From the NCBI GenBank assembly GCA_028278205.1, contig JANQES010000041.1:1-64000 (forward strand): a DNA stretch of 64,000 bases. The letters are read 5' to 3'. Shown here piece after piece: positions 1-8,445 of this stretch (position 1 is the stretch's first letter; the number at the start of each line of letters is the position of its first letter). Source of the DNA: Rhodothermales bacterium (lineage in GTDB: Bacteria > Bacteroidota > Rhodothermia > Rhodothermales > Bin80). The translations under genes and the position numbers were made by a program. The notes beneath the pieces were generated by a model. It was given only the letters and a program-made list of their open reading frames with translations. It did not search any database and was not told the DNA's origin.

Positions 1-138
1 TTTCGGGGGCCTTTCGGGCCTCATCGAGGACAACGCGCCTTCGAAGACACCCGCATTGCGTGCGCTGGCACAATACCGTAGGTTTTGCAAAGCCTCCTGA
101 TTGAAACAGGGATCCGAGCTTCAAACGATATCCACATT

Positions 139-176
139 TGTTGTTTAGGGTTTGCGCCGGCAAATCCTAAACAACA
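139..176 (-). terminator. Stem-loop over the stop codon of the acyl-CoA ligase gene
   Basis: A 17-bp stem (arms 139-155 and 160-176, one G-U pair, loop GCCG) overlaps the TAG stop of the minus-strand ligase gene. It has no clear U-tract on the exit side, so termination is inferred. The stretch 1-138 before it shows no convincing gene. Confidence 0.5.
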
Positions 177-2056
177 GCGGCGTACATCTCGTCGATCAGG
201 GTGCCGTATTCGGTTTCGATGGCGCGGCGTTTGAGCTTCATCGTCGGCGTCATCATGTTGTTTTCGACGGTGAACGGATCGTGGATGAGCCGGAAATCGC
301 GGATCTTCTCGTGCGCGGCGGCGTGGCGCGAGTAGCGGCGAAACGTCTGGGAGAAGAGTTGCCGCACGGCTTCCTCGTTCAGCAGGGTCTGCTCGTCGTT
401 GTAGGCGAGGTTCTCCTCGCGGGCGAAGGCCTTGAGCGTGTCGAAGTCGGGCACGACCAGCGCCGTGAGGTACTCGCGGCCTTCGCCGACGACCATCACC
501 TGATCGATCCACGCCACGGTGGTGAACTGTTCTTCGATAGGGCCGGGATAGATATTCTTGCCGCCCTTCGAGACGATCATGTGTTTGATCCGGTCGGTGA
601 TGCGGAGGTAGCCGTCTTCGAAGCGGCCTACGTCGCCTGTGTGATACCAGCCGTCGGCGTCGATGGCTTCGCGGGTGGCCTCCTCGTTGTTCCAGTAGCC
701 CTTCATAATATTCGGCCCCTGGACGACGATCTCGCCTTCTTCGGTCGTCAGCGTCGAGGGATAGTCTTCGCCCGAAAGATGCCCGACGATCTGGCCGTCG
801 TTGAGCCGCTGAATGCCGACGTTGATGCCGGGGATGATGTGGCCGACGGTGCCGAAACGCGGCGCCGTGACGGGGTTGGCCGCCAGCACCGGCGACGTCT
901 CGGTCAGGCCGTAGCCTTCGACGATGGTCACGCCGGCGGCCATGAAAAACTCGCCGATGGCTTTGGGCAGCGCCGCCCCGCCGGAGACGGCAAAACGCAG
1001 GTTGCCGCCGAGCTTCTCGTGGAGCTTCGAAAAGACGAGCTTCGTGGCCAGCGCATATTGCGATCTCAGCAGCACGCCCGGGCGCTTGCCGGCGCTCTGA
1101 GCCGCCGCCACTTTCTTGCCCGTGTTCACCGACCAGTTGAAAATCTTCTGCTTCGTCGGCGAGCCTTCTTCAACCGATTTGGCGATGATGTTGTAGACGC
1201 GCTCGAACAGGCGCGGCACCGAAATCAAGATCGTCGGGGAGACTTCCGGCAGGTTCTTGCTGACCGCGTCGATGCTCTCGGCGTAGGAGATCGTGGCGCC
1301 GCAGGCCAGCACGCACGTGTAGCCGCCGGTGCGTTCGAACGAGTGACACAGCGGCAAGAAAGAAAGGTGGTGGTCGGTCTGGCCGAAGGGGACGACGGCG
1401 ATGGCGGCTTTGGCGTTGGTGCAGAAATTATGGTGCGTCAGCATCACGCCTTTCGGGCGGCCTGTGGTGCCGCTGGTATAGATGAGCGCGCTGATGTCGT
1501 CGGGCGTGACGGTGCCGGCCACGGCGGCGAGGCGCTCCTGGTTTTCATCCCAATGCGCCCGGCCTTCGGCCATCACGTCGTCCCAGTGGCGCACGTACGC
1601 CGGATGCTCCTTGCGCAACGTGCTCATCGTGATGATCTCGACCAGATCCGGGCAGGCGTCGAAGATCTCTTCGGCCTTGCGCAACTGGATCGCCACCGAC
1701 ACGATCAGCACTTTGGCGCCGGAGTCTTTGACGATGTAGCCCACTTGCGAGGCCGGCAGCGAGGTGTAGAGCGAGACGTTAACCCCGCCGAGGATCTGCG
1801 TGGCCAGATCCGTCACCGCCCATTCCGGGCGATTTTCCGAGAGGATCGCCACCCGGTCGCCAAAGCCGACGCCGCGTTTGTCGAGGTAGCCGGCCAGGGC
1901 TTGCACCTGGGCGTTGAACGCCTCCCAGGAGATGTCCACCCACCGCTTCGTTTTTTTGTCTTTGTATCGCAGCGCCGCGCGGTTCTGGCCCTGGTAATGC
2001 GCCACCACACGCGTGAACATCTGCGGAATGGTCTCAAAATCGACGAGGGCACCCAT
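167..2056 (-). CDS. fadD: Long-chain fatty-acid--CoA ligase (AMP-forming)
   Basis: Activates long-chain fatty acids to acyl-CoA through an acyl-adenylate, probably at the inner face of the cytoplasmic membrane. The 629-residue protein has the ANL-superfamily signatures in order: the P-loop-like YTSGTTGRPKG (193-203), GYGLTE (381-386), YHTGD (471-475) and the hinge/KGGKNIYP motif (497-504). Length and motif order match the FadD15/FAA1-type long form used by Bacteroidota. The start is the first ATG, beginning MGALVDFETIPQMF, which fits this subfamily. The gene is followed by a stem-loop covering its stop codon and preceded by a repeat-filled gap towards pyrD, so it is probably monocistronic. 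Chain-length preference cannot be read from the sequence. Confidence 0.93.
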   Translation of the reverse strand: MGALVDFETIPQMFTRVVAHYQGQNRAALRYKDKKTKRWVDISWEAFNAQVQALAGYLDKRGVGFGDRVAILSENRPEWAVTDLATQILGGVNVSLYTSLPASQVGYIVKDSGAKVLIVSVAIQLRKAEEIFDACPDLVEIITMSTLRKEHPAYVRHWDDVMAEGRAHWDENQERLAAVAGTVTPDDISALIYTSGTTGRPKGVMLTHHNFCTNAKAAIAVVPFGQTDHHLSFLPLCHSFERTGGYTCVLACGATISYAESIDAVSKNLPEVSPTILISVPRLFERVYNIIAKSVEEGSPTKQKIFNWSVNTGKKVAAAQSAGKRPGVLLRSQYALATKLVFSKLHEKLGGNLRFAVSGGAALPKAIGEFFMAAGVTIVEGYGLTETSPVLAANPVTAPRFGTVGHIIPGINVGIQRLNDGQIVGHLSGEDYPSTLTTEEGEIVVQGPNIMKGYWNNEEATREAIDADGWYHTGDVGRFEDGYLRITDRIKHMIVSKGGKNIYPGPIEEQFTTVAWIDQVMVVGEGREYLTALVVPDFDTLKAFAREENLAYNDEQTLLNEEAVRQLFSQTFRRYSRHAAAHEKIRDFRLIHDPFTVENNMMTPTMKLKRRAIETEYGTLIDEMYAAVV

Positions 2057-2129
2057 GATGTGTAGCTCTTCTTATGCGCTTCGGACAGACCCTGGCAAAT
2101 CTACACGCTGCCGGGACGAAAGGCAAAAC

Positions 2130-2387
2130 GGGATACGAGATTCAGGATACGGGATGTGAGATACGGGATGCGGGATGAGTATGGCTCAACTGATTAAGCC
2201 GAAATACGTCTTGCCCGGTTGGCCGGACGGTCATGAGTCATGAGTGAAACCCCCGTGACTCATGACCCATGACTCATGACATCCCACAAACAGCAAAGCG
2301 AGCAGGACTTTTTTCGACGTAATTAGAATCTCGCATCCCGAATCTCGTATCCCGAATCTCGCATCTCGCATCCCGCATCACGTATCC
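2130..2387. repeat. Inverted pair of 7-bp tandem repeats (GGGATAC family)
   Basis: Left array 2130-2178 is built of degenerate heptamers of type GGGATAC/GAGATTC/GGGATGC. The right array 2325-2387 is its reverse complement. Between them sits a second, unrelated repeat element (2191-2324), so the structure is nested. The right array overlaps the end of pyrD and supplies its TGA stop. Confidence 0.85.
2191..2324. repeat. MITE-like element copy A with imperfect terminal inverted repeats
   Basis: The left end (about 2193-2217) and the reverse complement of the right end (2298-2324) resemble each other over about 25 bp. Inside lie inverted heptamers of type GTCATGA (2231-2280). A second copy of the same element is at 3523-3643, so copies lie on both sides of pyrD in the same orientation. 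No transposase is encoded. Confidence 0.7.
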
Positions 2388-3478
2388 GTCCCCACGACTT
2401 CGCGGACCGAGGCGTAGCCGTGTTTTTCGAACAGATCCACCAGGCCTTCTTTGAGTTGTTTGATCAGCCCCGGTCCTTCGTAGACGAGGCCGGTGTAGAG
2501 TTGCACCAGCGAGGCGCCGGCGCGCAGTTTGGCAAAGGCCGCCTCGGCAGAATCGACCCCGCCGACGCCGATGATGGGCACCTCGCCGCCGGTGCGCCGG
2601 TAGAGGTAGCGCACCAGTTGCGTCGAGCGTTCGGCCAGCGGCGCGCCGCTGAGCCCGCCCTTGCCGATGCCGTCGAGCACGGCCTGCGGCGTCTTCAAAA
2701 ACTGGCGATCCGGGGCGGTGTTGGTGGCGATGAACCCATGCACGCCGTAGCCCATCGCTACATCGACGATCTCTTCGACCAGGCTGTCGAAGACGACTTT
2801 GGGCGTCGGTGGCGGGGCCAGCTTTACCAGCACCGGCACTTTGAGGTTTTGGGCGCGTCGTTGGGTGAAGATGGTGCGCAGCAGCGTATCGAGCGCTTCA
2901 GGCTCTTCGAAGGTTTTGCCCTCTGCCGTGTTGGGGCACGAGATGTTGAGCGCGACGTAGTTGGCCAGGGGCGCCAGGCGGTGAAAGCTCTTCCGGAAGT
3001 CTTCGACGGCGGCCTCGCCCAGGATGGCGGGGTCGTGGGTCTTGGCGATGTTGATGCCCAGCGGCACGCTTCGCTTGCCCCGAAGCTTCTCGATACGCCG
3101 GGCGATCTTTTCGGCGCCCTGGTTGTTGAGGCCCATGCGGTTGATGAGCGCCCGGTCTTCGACGAGGCGGAAGGCGCGAGGCCGTTTGTTGCCCCTGGCC
3201 GGGCGCGCCGTCACCGAGCCGACTTCCACGAAGCCGAAGCCCAGTTTTTCCCAGAATCGGATGAGCCGGGCGTTTTTATCGAAGCCGGCAGCCAGGCCTA
3301 TCGGGTTGGCAAAGTTGAGCCCCCACAGCGTTTGCCCCAGCGCGCCGTGCCCGTAGTCGTACATCGACTCCAGAAACCGCGTGTTGAACGCCTGGGCCAG
3401 CCGCGCCGCGTCTACGCTCAGCGTGTGGGCGCGTTCTGCATCGAGCCGGAAGAGCCAGGGGCGTATTTTTTCGTACAT
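2378..3478 (-). CDS. pyrD: Dihydroorotate dehydrogenase, class-2-like (quinone type)
   Basis: Oxidises dihydroorotate to orotate in pyrimidine synthesis, with FMN and normally membrane quinone. The N-terminus (MYEKIRPWLFRLDAERAH) is the amphipathic membrane-associating helix typical of class 2. FMN-site segments such as GLAAGFDKN, NRMGLNNQG and IIGVGGVDSAEAA are present. I start at the internal ATG at 3478 because class 2 enzymes begin there; an in-frame ATG lies 9 codons upstream. Odd point: the catalytic-base position reads NISCPNT, a cysteine as in class 1 enzymes, where class 2 normally has serine (NxSSPNT). The stop codon lies inside a heptamer repeat array. The gene is flanked by two copies of a MITE-like element and appears monocistronic. 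Confidence 0.9.
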   Translation of the reverse strand: MYEKIRPWLFRLDAERAHTLSVDAARLAQAFNTRFLESMYDYGHGALGQTLWGLNFANPIGLAAGFDKNARLIRFWEKLGFGFVEVGSVTARPARGNKRPRAFRLVEDRALINRMGLNNQGAEKIARRIEKLRGKRSVPLGINIAKTHDPAILGEAAVEDFRKSFHRLAPLANYVALNISCPNTAEGKTFEEPEALDTLLRTIFTQRRAQNLKVPVLVKLAPPPTPKVVFDSLVEEIVDVAMGYGVHGFIATNTAPDRQFLKTPQAVLDGIGKGGLSGAPLAERSTQLVRYLYRRTGGEVPIIGVGGVDSAEAAFAKLRAGASLVQLYTGLVYEGPGLIKQLKEGLVDLFEKHGYASVREVVGTDT

Positions 3479-3522
3479 GCGCGAACCGGGTCGTCGGTGT
3501 GCCATTATATGAGGTTATACCC

Positions 3523-3643
3523 CTTAAGCCGAAATAAGTCTTGCCCGGTTAGTCGGACGGTCATGGGACATGAGTCATGGGATTCTCACTCATGACCCAT
3601 GACAGCCCAGAAACAGCAAAGCGAGCAGGTTTTTTCGACGTAC
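3523..3643. repeat. MITE-like element copy B
   Basis: Second copy of the element at 2191-2324, upstream of pyrD, in the same orientation. It has the same left end (TTAAGCCGAAATAaG...), an internal GTCATGA-type inverted array (about 3560-3602) and the same right end (GCGAGCAGG, T-run, TCGACGTA). Confidence 0.7.
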
Positions 3644-3674
3644 CGGGTTATGTATCCTCATCACAGCCTAAACT

Positions 3675-3716
3675 AAGACAAAGTACGAAGAACAAAGGAC
3701 GAAGAATAAAGCACGA
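3675..3716. repeat. Heptamer tandem array (GAACAAA/GGACGAA family), single orientation
   Basis: Six degenerate 7-mers of the type ACAAAG-T / ACGAAG-A. The same family occurs as an inverted pair between mrdA and rodA. It is followed by a short hairpin with CCCCGGA arms (about 3725-3743). The rest of the 3.5-4.0 kb gap holds only the MITE-like copy and a weak small ORF. Confidence 0.65.
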
Positions 3717-3879
3717 CACGAGCCCCCGGATCGGAGTCCGGGGCAGGCTCCGGCGACTGACGACGCAAATCGGCCTTTATTGGCATCAGTCGGGCTTCAT
3801 CCTCGTGTCAGATTGAATGTTAGTACGCCCCGGTGACGCAGGCAAAACAGACCGTTATACCCGAAACCGCGACGAGACC

Positions 3880-4035
3880 ATGGAAACGATCGATCATGCC
3901 TACCTTGCTTCATTAATCACCATGCAGAGCGCCCTCATTTTTTTGGATCCATCCGATGAATCAGGAACTGTCGTTAGCGCAATCATTTTGAATCCAGACC
4001 TTGTTGTTTTAACCCATCGGCCATCGTTTTCATGA
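3880..4035 (+). CDS. Possible 51-residue ORF overlapping the phzF start
   Basis: A short open frame whose TGA overlaps the ATG of the next gene (ATGA), as in translationally coupled pairs. The predicted peptide starts METIDHAYLASL and shows no domain I recognise. There is no clear ribosome binding site. It may be a leader peptide or chance; I list it only because of the ATGA overlap. Confidence 0.2.
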   Translation: METIDHAYLASLITMQSALIFLDPSDESGTVVSAIILNPDLVVLTHRPSFS

Positions 4036-4832
4036 ATCAGCCCATTTATCAGATCGATGCCTTCACCGACCGGCCTTTTGCCGGCAACCCGGCTGCCGTC
4101 TGCGTGCTGCCCCAGGCGCGCGATGCCGTCTGGATGCAAGATGTAGCCCGCGAGATGAACCTCTCCGAAACCGCCTTCCTCGTCCCCAACGGCGAGGGGT
4201 TCGACCTGCGCTGGTTTACGCCGGCTGCCGAAGTAGACCTCTGCGGCCACGCCACGCTGGCAAGCGCACACCTGCTCTGGGAAATAGGCCGCCTCGCCCC
4301 GGACGAGGAAGCCGTCTTCCATACCCTCAGCGGGCGCCTCTCGGCCCGGCGCCACGCGGGGCGGATCGTCATGGATTTTCCCGCCGTGCCCGAAGAAGAG
4401 ACCGTGCCGCCCGCCGGCCTCATCCCGGCGTTAGGCGTCCGACCGCGCTACGTGGGCCGCAATCGGATGGATTATCTGGTGCTCGTCGAGTCGCAAGCCG
4501 CCGTCGAAGCGCTTGCTCCGGACCTGGGCCGGCTGGCGCAGGTCGATGTGCGCGGCGTCATCGTCACGGCCGGGGCAGACGAGGGGCCGTACGACTTCGT
4601 CTCGCGTTTCTTCGCGCCGCGCGTCGGCGTGTCGGAGGATCCGGTGACGGGCTCGGCGCACTGTTGCCTGGGGCCGTTCTGGCAGCAACGCCTCCACAAA
4701 GATGATCTCACTGGCTATCAAGCCTCAGCACGGGGCGGCGTCGTCCACGTACAGCCCACCGGCGACCGCGTCCGCCTCGGCGGCCACGCCGTCACCGTGA
4801 TGAAAGGTGAGTTGATCGATTTTGGATTTTAG
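4032..4832 (+). CDS. PhzF-family isomerase/epimerase
   Basis: Member of the PhzF/DAP-epimerase-like fold, two pseudo-symmetric halves of about 130 residues. The N-terminal QIDAFTDRPFAGNPAAV block, the catalytic glutamate in NLSETAF (E46), the DLCGHAT block and the DPVTGSAHC block are all present. In phenazine producers PhzF isomerises dihydro-3-hydroxyanthranilate; most chromosomal homologues, like this one without other phz genes nearby, have unknown substrates. At 266 residues it has the usual length. Its last residues (DFGF) and the TAG stop are encoded by the ATTTTGG heptamer array at 4819, so the natural C-terminus has probably been altered by the repeat. Confidence 0.88.
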   Translation: MNQPIYQIDAFTDRPFAGNPAAVCVLPQARDAVWMQDVAREMNLSETAFLVPNGEGFDLRWFTPAAEVDLCGHATLASAHLLWEIGRLAPDEEAVFHTLSGRLSARRHAGRIVMDFPAVPEEETVPPAGLIPALGVRPRYVGRNRMDYLVLVESQAAVEALAPDLGRLAQVDVRGVIVTAGADEGPYDFVSRFFAPRVGVSEDPVTGSAHCCLGPFWQQRLHKDDLTGYQASARGGVVHVQPTGDRVRLGGHAVTVMKGELIDFGF

Positions 4833-4975
4833 ATTTTGGATTTTGGATTGACTTTTCCGAATCGGATCAAATAACCGAAAAAGCCGCGCCGGTCGAAGCC
4901 AGCGCGGCTTTTTCTATTGTTAAAAACGGATCGGAAGCCACCCAATCCAAAATCTAAAATCCAAAATCCAAAATC
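4819..4975. terminator. Bidirectional terminator element flanked by inverted ATTTTGG heptamers
   Basis: The left heptamer array (4819-4850) and its reverse complement (4943-4975) enclose a 12-bp GC-rich hairpin (arms 4878-4889 and 4902-4913) with A5 before and T5 after, i.e. an intrinsic terminator in both directions. It fills the whole gap between convergent phzF and the metallopeptidase-barrel gene. Similar elements are at 19231-19382, 32437-32588 and, decayed, inside cusB. Confidence 0.88.
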
Positions 4976-4977
4976 GT

Positions 4978-7900
4978 CTACCATCCTGGTACGAGTTGGA
5001 AGCCGAAGTGGGCGCCTTTGTCGGGGCGCTGGAACGGGTAGGCGTAGAAGATCTCGAAGACCAGATACCCGAGCAGGTTGAACCGGGCCGACGTGCCCAC
5101 GCTGACCACCGGGATCCGTTCCTCAGACCGGCTTTCGAACGAGAGCATGTCGAACGGGTTGTCGCCTTCGTTCCAGGCCAGGCCGGCGTCGGAGAACAGC
5201 GTCAGTTCGGTGGGCAGATAGGGGAAATTCACCAGCCCCAGCGCTTCAGTGCCCAGCAGCGGCATCCGGATCTCGGCGCTGGCCAGCGCGATGCGCGTGC
5301 CGAAGAGCCGGTCGAAGGCGGCGCAACTCGTCGCGCTGCATTCTTCTACTTCGAACGAGTTGATGCTGTAGCCTCGGATGAAGCCGGGATAGTAGGTGTA
5401 GCCCAGGTATTCCTGCGCGAAGACCTCGTCGTTAGCCGCGCCGTAGTTGCCGATGTGCATGCCGCGCATGGCAAACGTGAACGGCTTCTTGAAGAAGTAG
5501 CGCCGGTAATCGGCCAGCATCGTCACGTAGCTATCGGTGCCCACGCGCGGCGAGACCTCAAAGCGATACCGCCCGCCTTGCACCGGAGAGGTGAAGCCGA
5601 AGTTCGAGAAATCGCCGATGTAAGCAGCGCCGCCCTGGAAGAAGTAGATCGGATCGGGTTCGCAGAGCACCTGGCCCACCGCTTCCGGCGGCAGGTCGGA
5701 GCACTTGTCGGCATTGACTTTGTCGCGTTCGACGCCGAAGGGCGTGTAGGTGAACTGGATAGCCTCGTAATCGAAGCCGTAGCGTGTGAAGCCGCCCGTG
5801 AGTTCGACCCGGCGCGTGGTCGTGAACGGATACGAGCCGATGAGCAGGGCCTGATCGACGAAGATGCGGAAACGCCGGTCCTGGATGACGTAGTTGTTCT
5901 GGGCGTCGAACCCGGCGATGGGGCCGCCGTAGAGCAGCGGGATGTGGCCGATGGCGCCGCCGTAGTTGAACCGTCGCCCCCGGTTCATGTAGACGGCCTG
6001 CCCGCCGATGTCTTTGAACGTGCCGTTGGCCTGCGCAATGACCGTCAGGTTCTGATTGCCCAGCATGTCGCTGAAGAAGAAACCGACGCCGCCGGCTACC
6101 CCGCTGCCGTAAACACCCCCGACCGACACACCCACCGACGGCGGGGCGACGTAGTCGAGGCGAAGCTTCGAGCTATAATTCTTGTCTTCGATGGGTGCGG
6201 GATCGGGCAGGCCCGTCAGCGGGTCAGCGAGGTAATCGGCCACCAGGCCTTCGTCGTAGGCGCTCTGCGGCGGCAGGATGCCGGCTGCGGCTACCGGCGC
6301 ATCCGGATCCACCTGATCGGCCGGGGTCAGCGGCGTGCCGGTGGTCTCGTCGGATTCGAGGCCGAAGACGGTGTAGTTGCCGGCAGAGTACACCGAGAAC
6401 ATCATGCGCCCGCTCTGCGCGGCCACGGTCATCGCCGGCGAGAGGGCCGTGATGCCGCTGGCGCCCGTCTTCAAGTAGGTCACGCGATACGTCTGCTCGG
6501 TGTTAAGCGCGTAGCGGTAGACATCCGAGAAGCCGTCCTGGTCCGCGATAAAGTAGAGGCTGCGCCCGTCGGGCGAAAACTGCGGGTTGATGTGTTTGCC
6601 TTTGAGGAAAGGCCGGAGCGTCTGCATATCACCGCTTTCGACGTCGATGAGCGACAGGCGCGTTTTGGCATAGGAGAGCGTCTCGAAGTCGGTGCCGTCG
6701 GGGCCGCGGTCGCTCACCACGGCGACGGTCTTGCCGTCGGGCGACCACGCCGGCTGGAGGTCGGCGTAGCGGTCGTTGGTAAGCTGGCGAACGTTGCCCG
6801 TGACGATGTTGAACAGATAGAGATCGCTGATGCCGCCGTCGATGCCGGAGAAGGCAATCCACCGGCCATCGGGCGACCACGCGGGGTTGCTCATGGCCGA
6901 GACGCCCTCGACCGTCACGCGGCGTTCGATGTTGCCGGTGTCGAGATCCCAGATCGAAATCTCGTTATCGCCCTGGGCAAACGTGATGAAGGCGAACTTT
7001 TTGCCGTCGGGCGCCCACGAGCCGGCAGAGTTGATAAACCGGATATTGTCGAAGTGCGGGTTGGTGTTGGTGGCTCGGAGCTTGCGGATCGTCCGGCCTG
7101 TCTGGGCGTCGGCGATGAAGAGGTTGATGTTGAAGAGATCTTTTTCCGAGAGATACGCCACGTACTGGCCGTCCGGGCTGAGGGCGGGCGAGAGGTTGAG
7201 GCTGCCGCCGCTGATCTCCTCGGAGAGGACGCGTCGCCCGGCGCTGTCGGGCGGCGTGCGGCCTTCCATGAGCGGCATGTACGCGTCCTTGATAGCCTGC
7301 GCCCACTCGGTCGAGAGCGAGTCGGCGGTGATGCCGAGCGTGTAGACGAAGGCCGAGTCGAGGCCGGTGCGCCCGCCCATCTTGAAGAGGTTGGCCACCG
7401 CCGCATCGCCATATTTGCCGCCGATGTAGGCGAGGTAGGCCTGGCCGTAGCGATAGGGGAAGTATTTGTAGCCGGTCGAAAGTTGTTGGATCGTCGGCAG
7501 GTCGTTGCGCAGGGCGGCGTCGCGCATCCACATGGCCGTGTGCGGGTCTTCGCGCCCGACGGAGAAATACTCGGCCATGCCCTCGACCAGCCACAGCGGC
7601 AAAAGCTGTAAAGCAAACCGCGAACTGTCGCTGCGGGCCAGCCCGATGTCGTACTGGAACGAGTGGACGAGTTCGTGGCCGAGCACGTGGTCGGTCTCGC
7701 TGTAGATGCCCGTTAGCGGCATCACCACCCGCTCTTTGAGGCTCTCGGTAACGCCGCCGGTGCCCTGCCCCAGAAACCCGCCGATGACGTTGGTCTGCTG
7801 GAAGTCGGCGTCGTTGGCGTAGAAGATGATGGGCTTGCGTTCGTGGAATTCCCGGAGGAAGGTCCTCGAATGCCGCCGGTACCAGCGTTCGCCCATGCGC

Positions 7901-8094
7901 GCGGCATCGGTGACGGCCTGCTTTTCTTCCGGATAGTAATAGAACTCGAAATGTTGTGTCTGAAAGCTCCGGAAGTCGAAGTTGTCATACTGGACTTTGT
8001 TGCGTCCGAAGTACTGCGCTGCTGCCGGCGTGACGGAAAGACTTACCCACAACAGGGCTACAGCCGAGCAGGCGAAGAGAGCGAGCTTTCTCAT
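4978..8094 (-). CDS. Metallopeptidase / TolB-like propeller / outer-membrane barrel fusion
   Basis: Secreted 1038-residue protein. Domain order: signal peptide (MRKLALFACSAVALLW, cleaved near AAAQ); a gluzincin-type peptidase with HELVH at about 140-144 and a downstream WLVEGMAEYF whose glutamate would be the third zinc ligand; six or so WD40-like/TolB propeller repeats (motifs such as SPDGRWIAFSG and SPDGKTVAVVSD); then an Omp85/BamA-type beta barrel to the end. The barrel places it in the outer membrane with the peptidase in the periplasm. I start at 8094, where a good signal peptide begins, not at the ATG 15 codons upstream. It is divergent from mrdA and convergent with phzF. Substrate is unknown. 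Confidence 0.85.
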   Translation of the reverse strand: MRKLALFACSAVALLWVSLSVTPAAAQYFGRNKVQYDNFDFRSFQTQHFEFYYYPEEKQAVTDAARMGERWYRRHSRTFLREFHERKPIIFYANDADFQQTNVIGGFLGQGTGGVTESLKERVVMPLTGIYSETDHVLGHELVHSFQYDIGLARSDSSRFALQLLPLWLVEGMAEYFSVGREDPHTAMWMRDAALRNDLPTIQQLSTGYKYFPYRYGQAYLAYIGGKYGDAAVANLFKMGGRTGLDSAFVYTLGITADSLSTEWAQAIKDAYMPLMEGRTPPDSAGRRVLSEEISGGSLNLSPALSPDGQYVAYLSEKDLFNINLFIADAQTGRTIRKLRATNTNPHFDNIRFINSAGSWAPDGKKFAFITFAQGDNEISIWDLDTGNIERRVTVEGVSAMSNPAWSPDGRWIAFSGIDGGISDLYLFNIVTGNVRQLTNDRYADLQPAWSPDGKTVAVVSDRGPDGTDFETLSYAKTRLSLIDVESGDMQTLRPFLKGKHINPQFSPDGRSLYFIADQDGFSDVYRYALNTEQTYRVTYLKTGASGITALSPAMTVAAQSGRMMFSVYSAGNYTVFGLESDETTGTPLTPADQVDPDAPVAAAGILPPQSAYDEGLVADYLADPLTGLPDPAPIEDKNYSSKLRLDYVAPPSVGVSVGGVYGSGVAGGVGFFFSDMLGNQNLTVIAQANGTFKDIGGQAVYMNRGRRFNYGGAIGHIPLLYGGPIAGFDAQNNYVIQDRRFRIFVDQALLIGSYPFTTTRRVELTGGFTRYGFDYEAIQFTYTPFGVERDKVNADKCSDLPPEAVGQVLCEPDPIYFFQGGAAYIGDFSNFGFTSPVQGGRYRFEVSPRVGTDSYVTMLADYRRYFFKKPFTFAMRGMHIGNYGAANDEVFAQEYLGYTYYPGFIRGYSINSFEVEECSATSCAAFDRLFGTRIALASAEIRMPLLGTEALGLVNFPYLPTELTLFSDAGLAWNEGDNPFDMLSFESRSEERIPVVSVGTSARFNLLGYLVFEIFYAYPFQRPDKGAHFGFQLVPGW

Positions 8095-8319
8095 AACAGC
8101 GTAGAGGTTAGGCGAGCGGCTACGGGGCTGAACAAACACACGAGGGCTCAGGAACTACGTCCGAAAAACGCCACAGACGGGCTTTCTCTCTTCGTGTATT
8201 TAGACTACCTAATGTAACAGCCGGGTGGGAAACGTGTTGCGCAGGCAATAGAAAATGCCCTCTAGGCCGCCAGGGTAGCAAGAACCACGCCGCGCGCAGA
8301 AAGATGGTAATGAGAAAAA

Positions 8320-8389
8320 AGACCCTGAGTTCCAACTTTTATTTTTGGATTGTGCGCAATCCAAAAATAAAAAAGGGAACCCTCGGTCT
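8320..8389. promoter_or_regulatory. AT-rich perfect hairpin in the divergent promoter region
   Basis: A 16-bp perfect stem (8337-8352 / 8357-8372, TTTTATTTTTGGATTG and complement) is extended by an imperfect outer stem (8320-8333 / 8376-8389). It lies in the 350-bp region between two divergent genes, about 55 bp upstream of the mrdA start, so it is not a gene-end terminator. Promoters for both genes must lie in 8095-8445, but I cannot assign boxes. Confidence 0.6.
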
Positions 8390-8445
8390 GTATCGTAACT
8401 TTTATGTACCCGGAAAGGCACACCGGATCGTTGCATGGGCAATCT

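Noticed and set aside
152..2065. 637-codon open frame on the plus strand across the acyl-CoA ligase gene
   Set aside because: Antisense shadow; its translation has no domain signature and is Arg/His/Asp/Gly-rich, while the minus strand encodes a complete ligase with all motifs.
4996..7611. 871-codon plus-strand open frame opposite the peptidase-barrel gene
   Set aside because: GC-rich antisense shadow of a gene with signal peptide, zinc motif and barrel.
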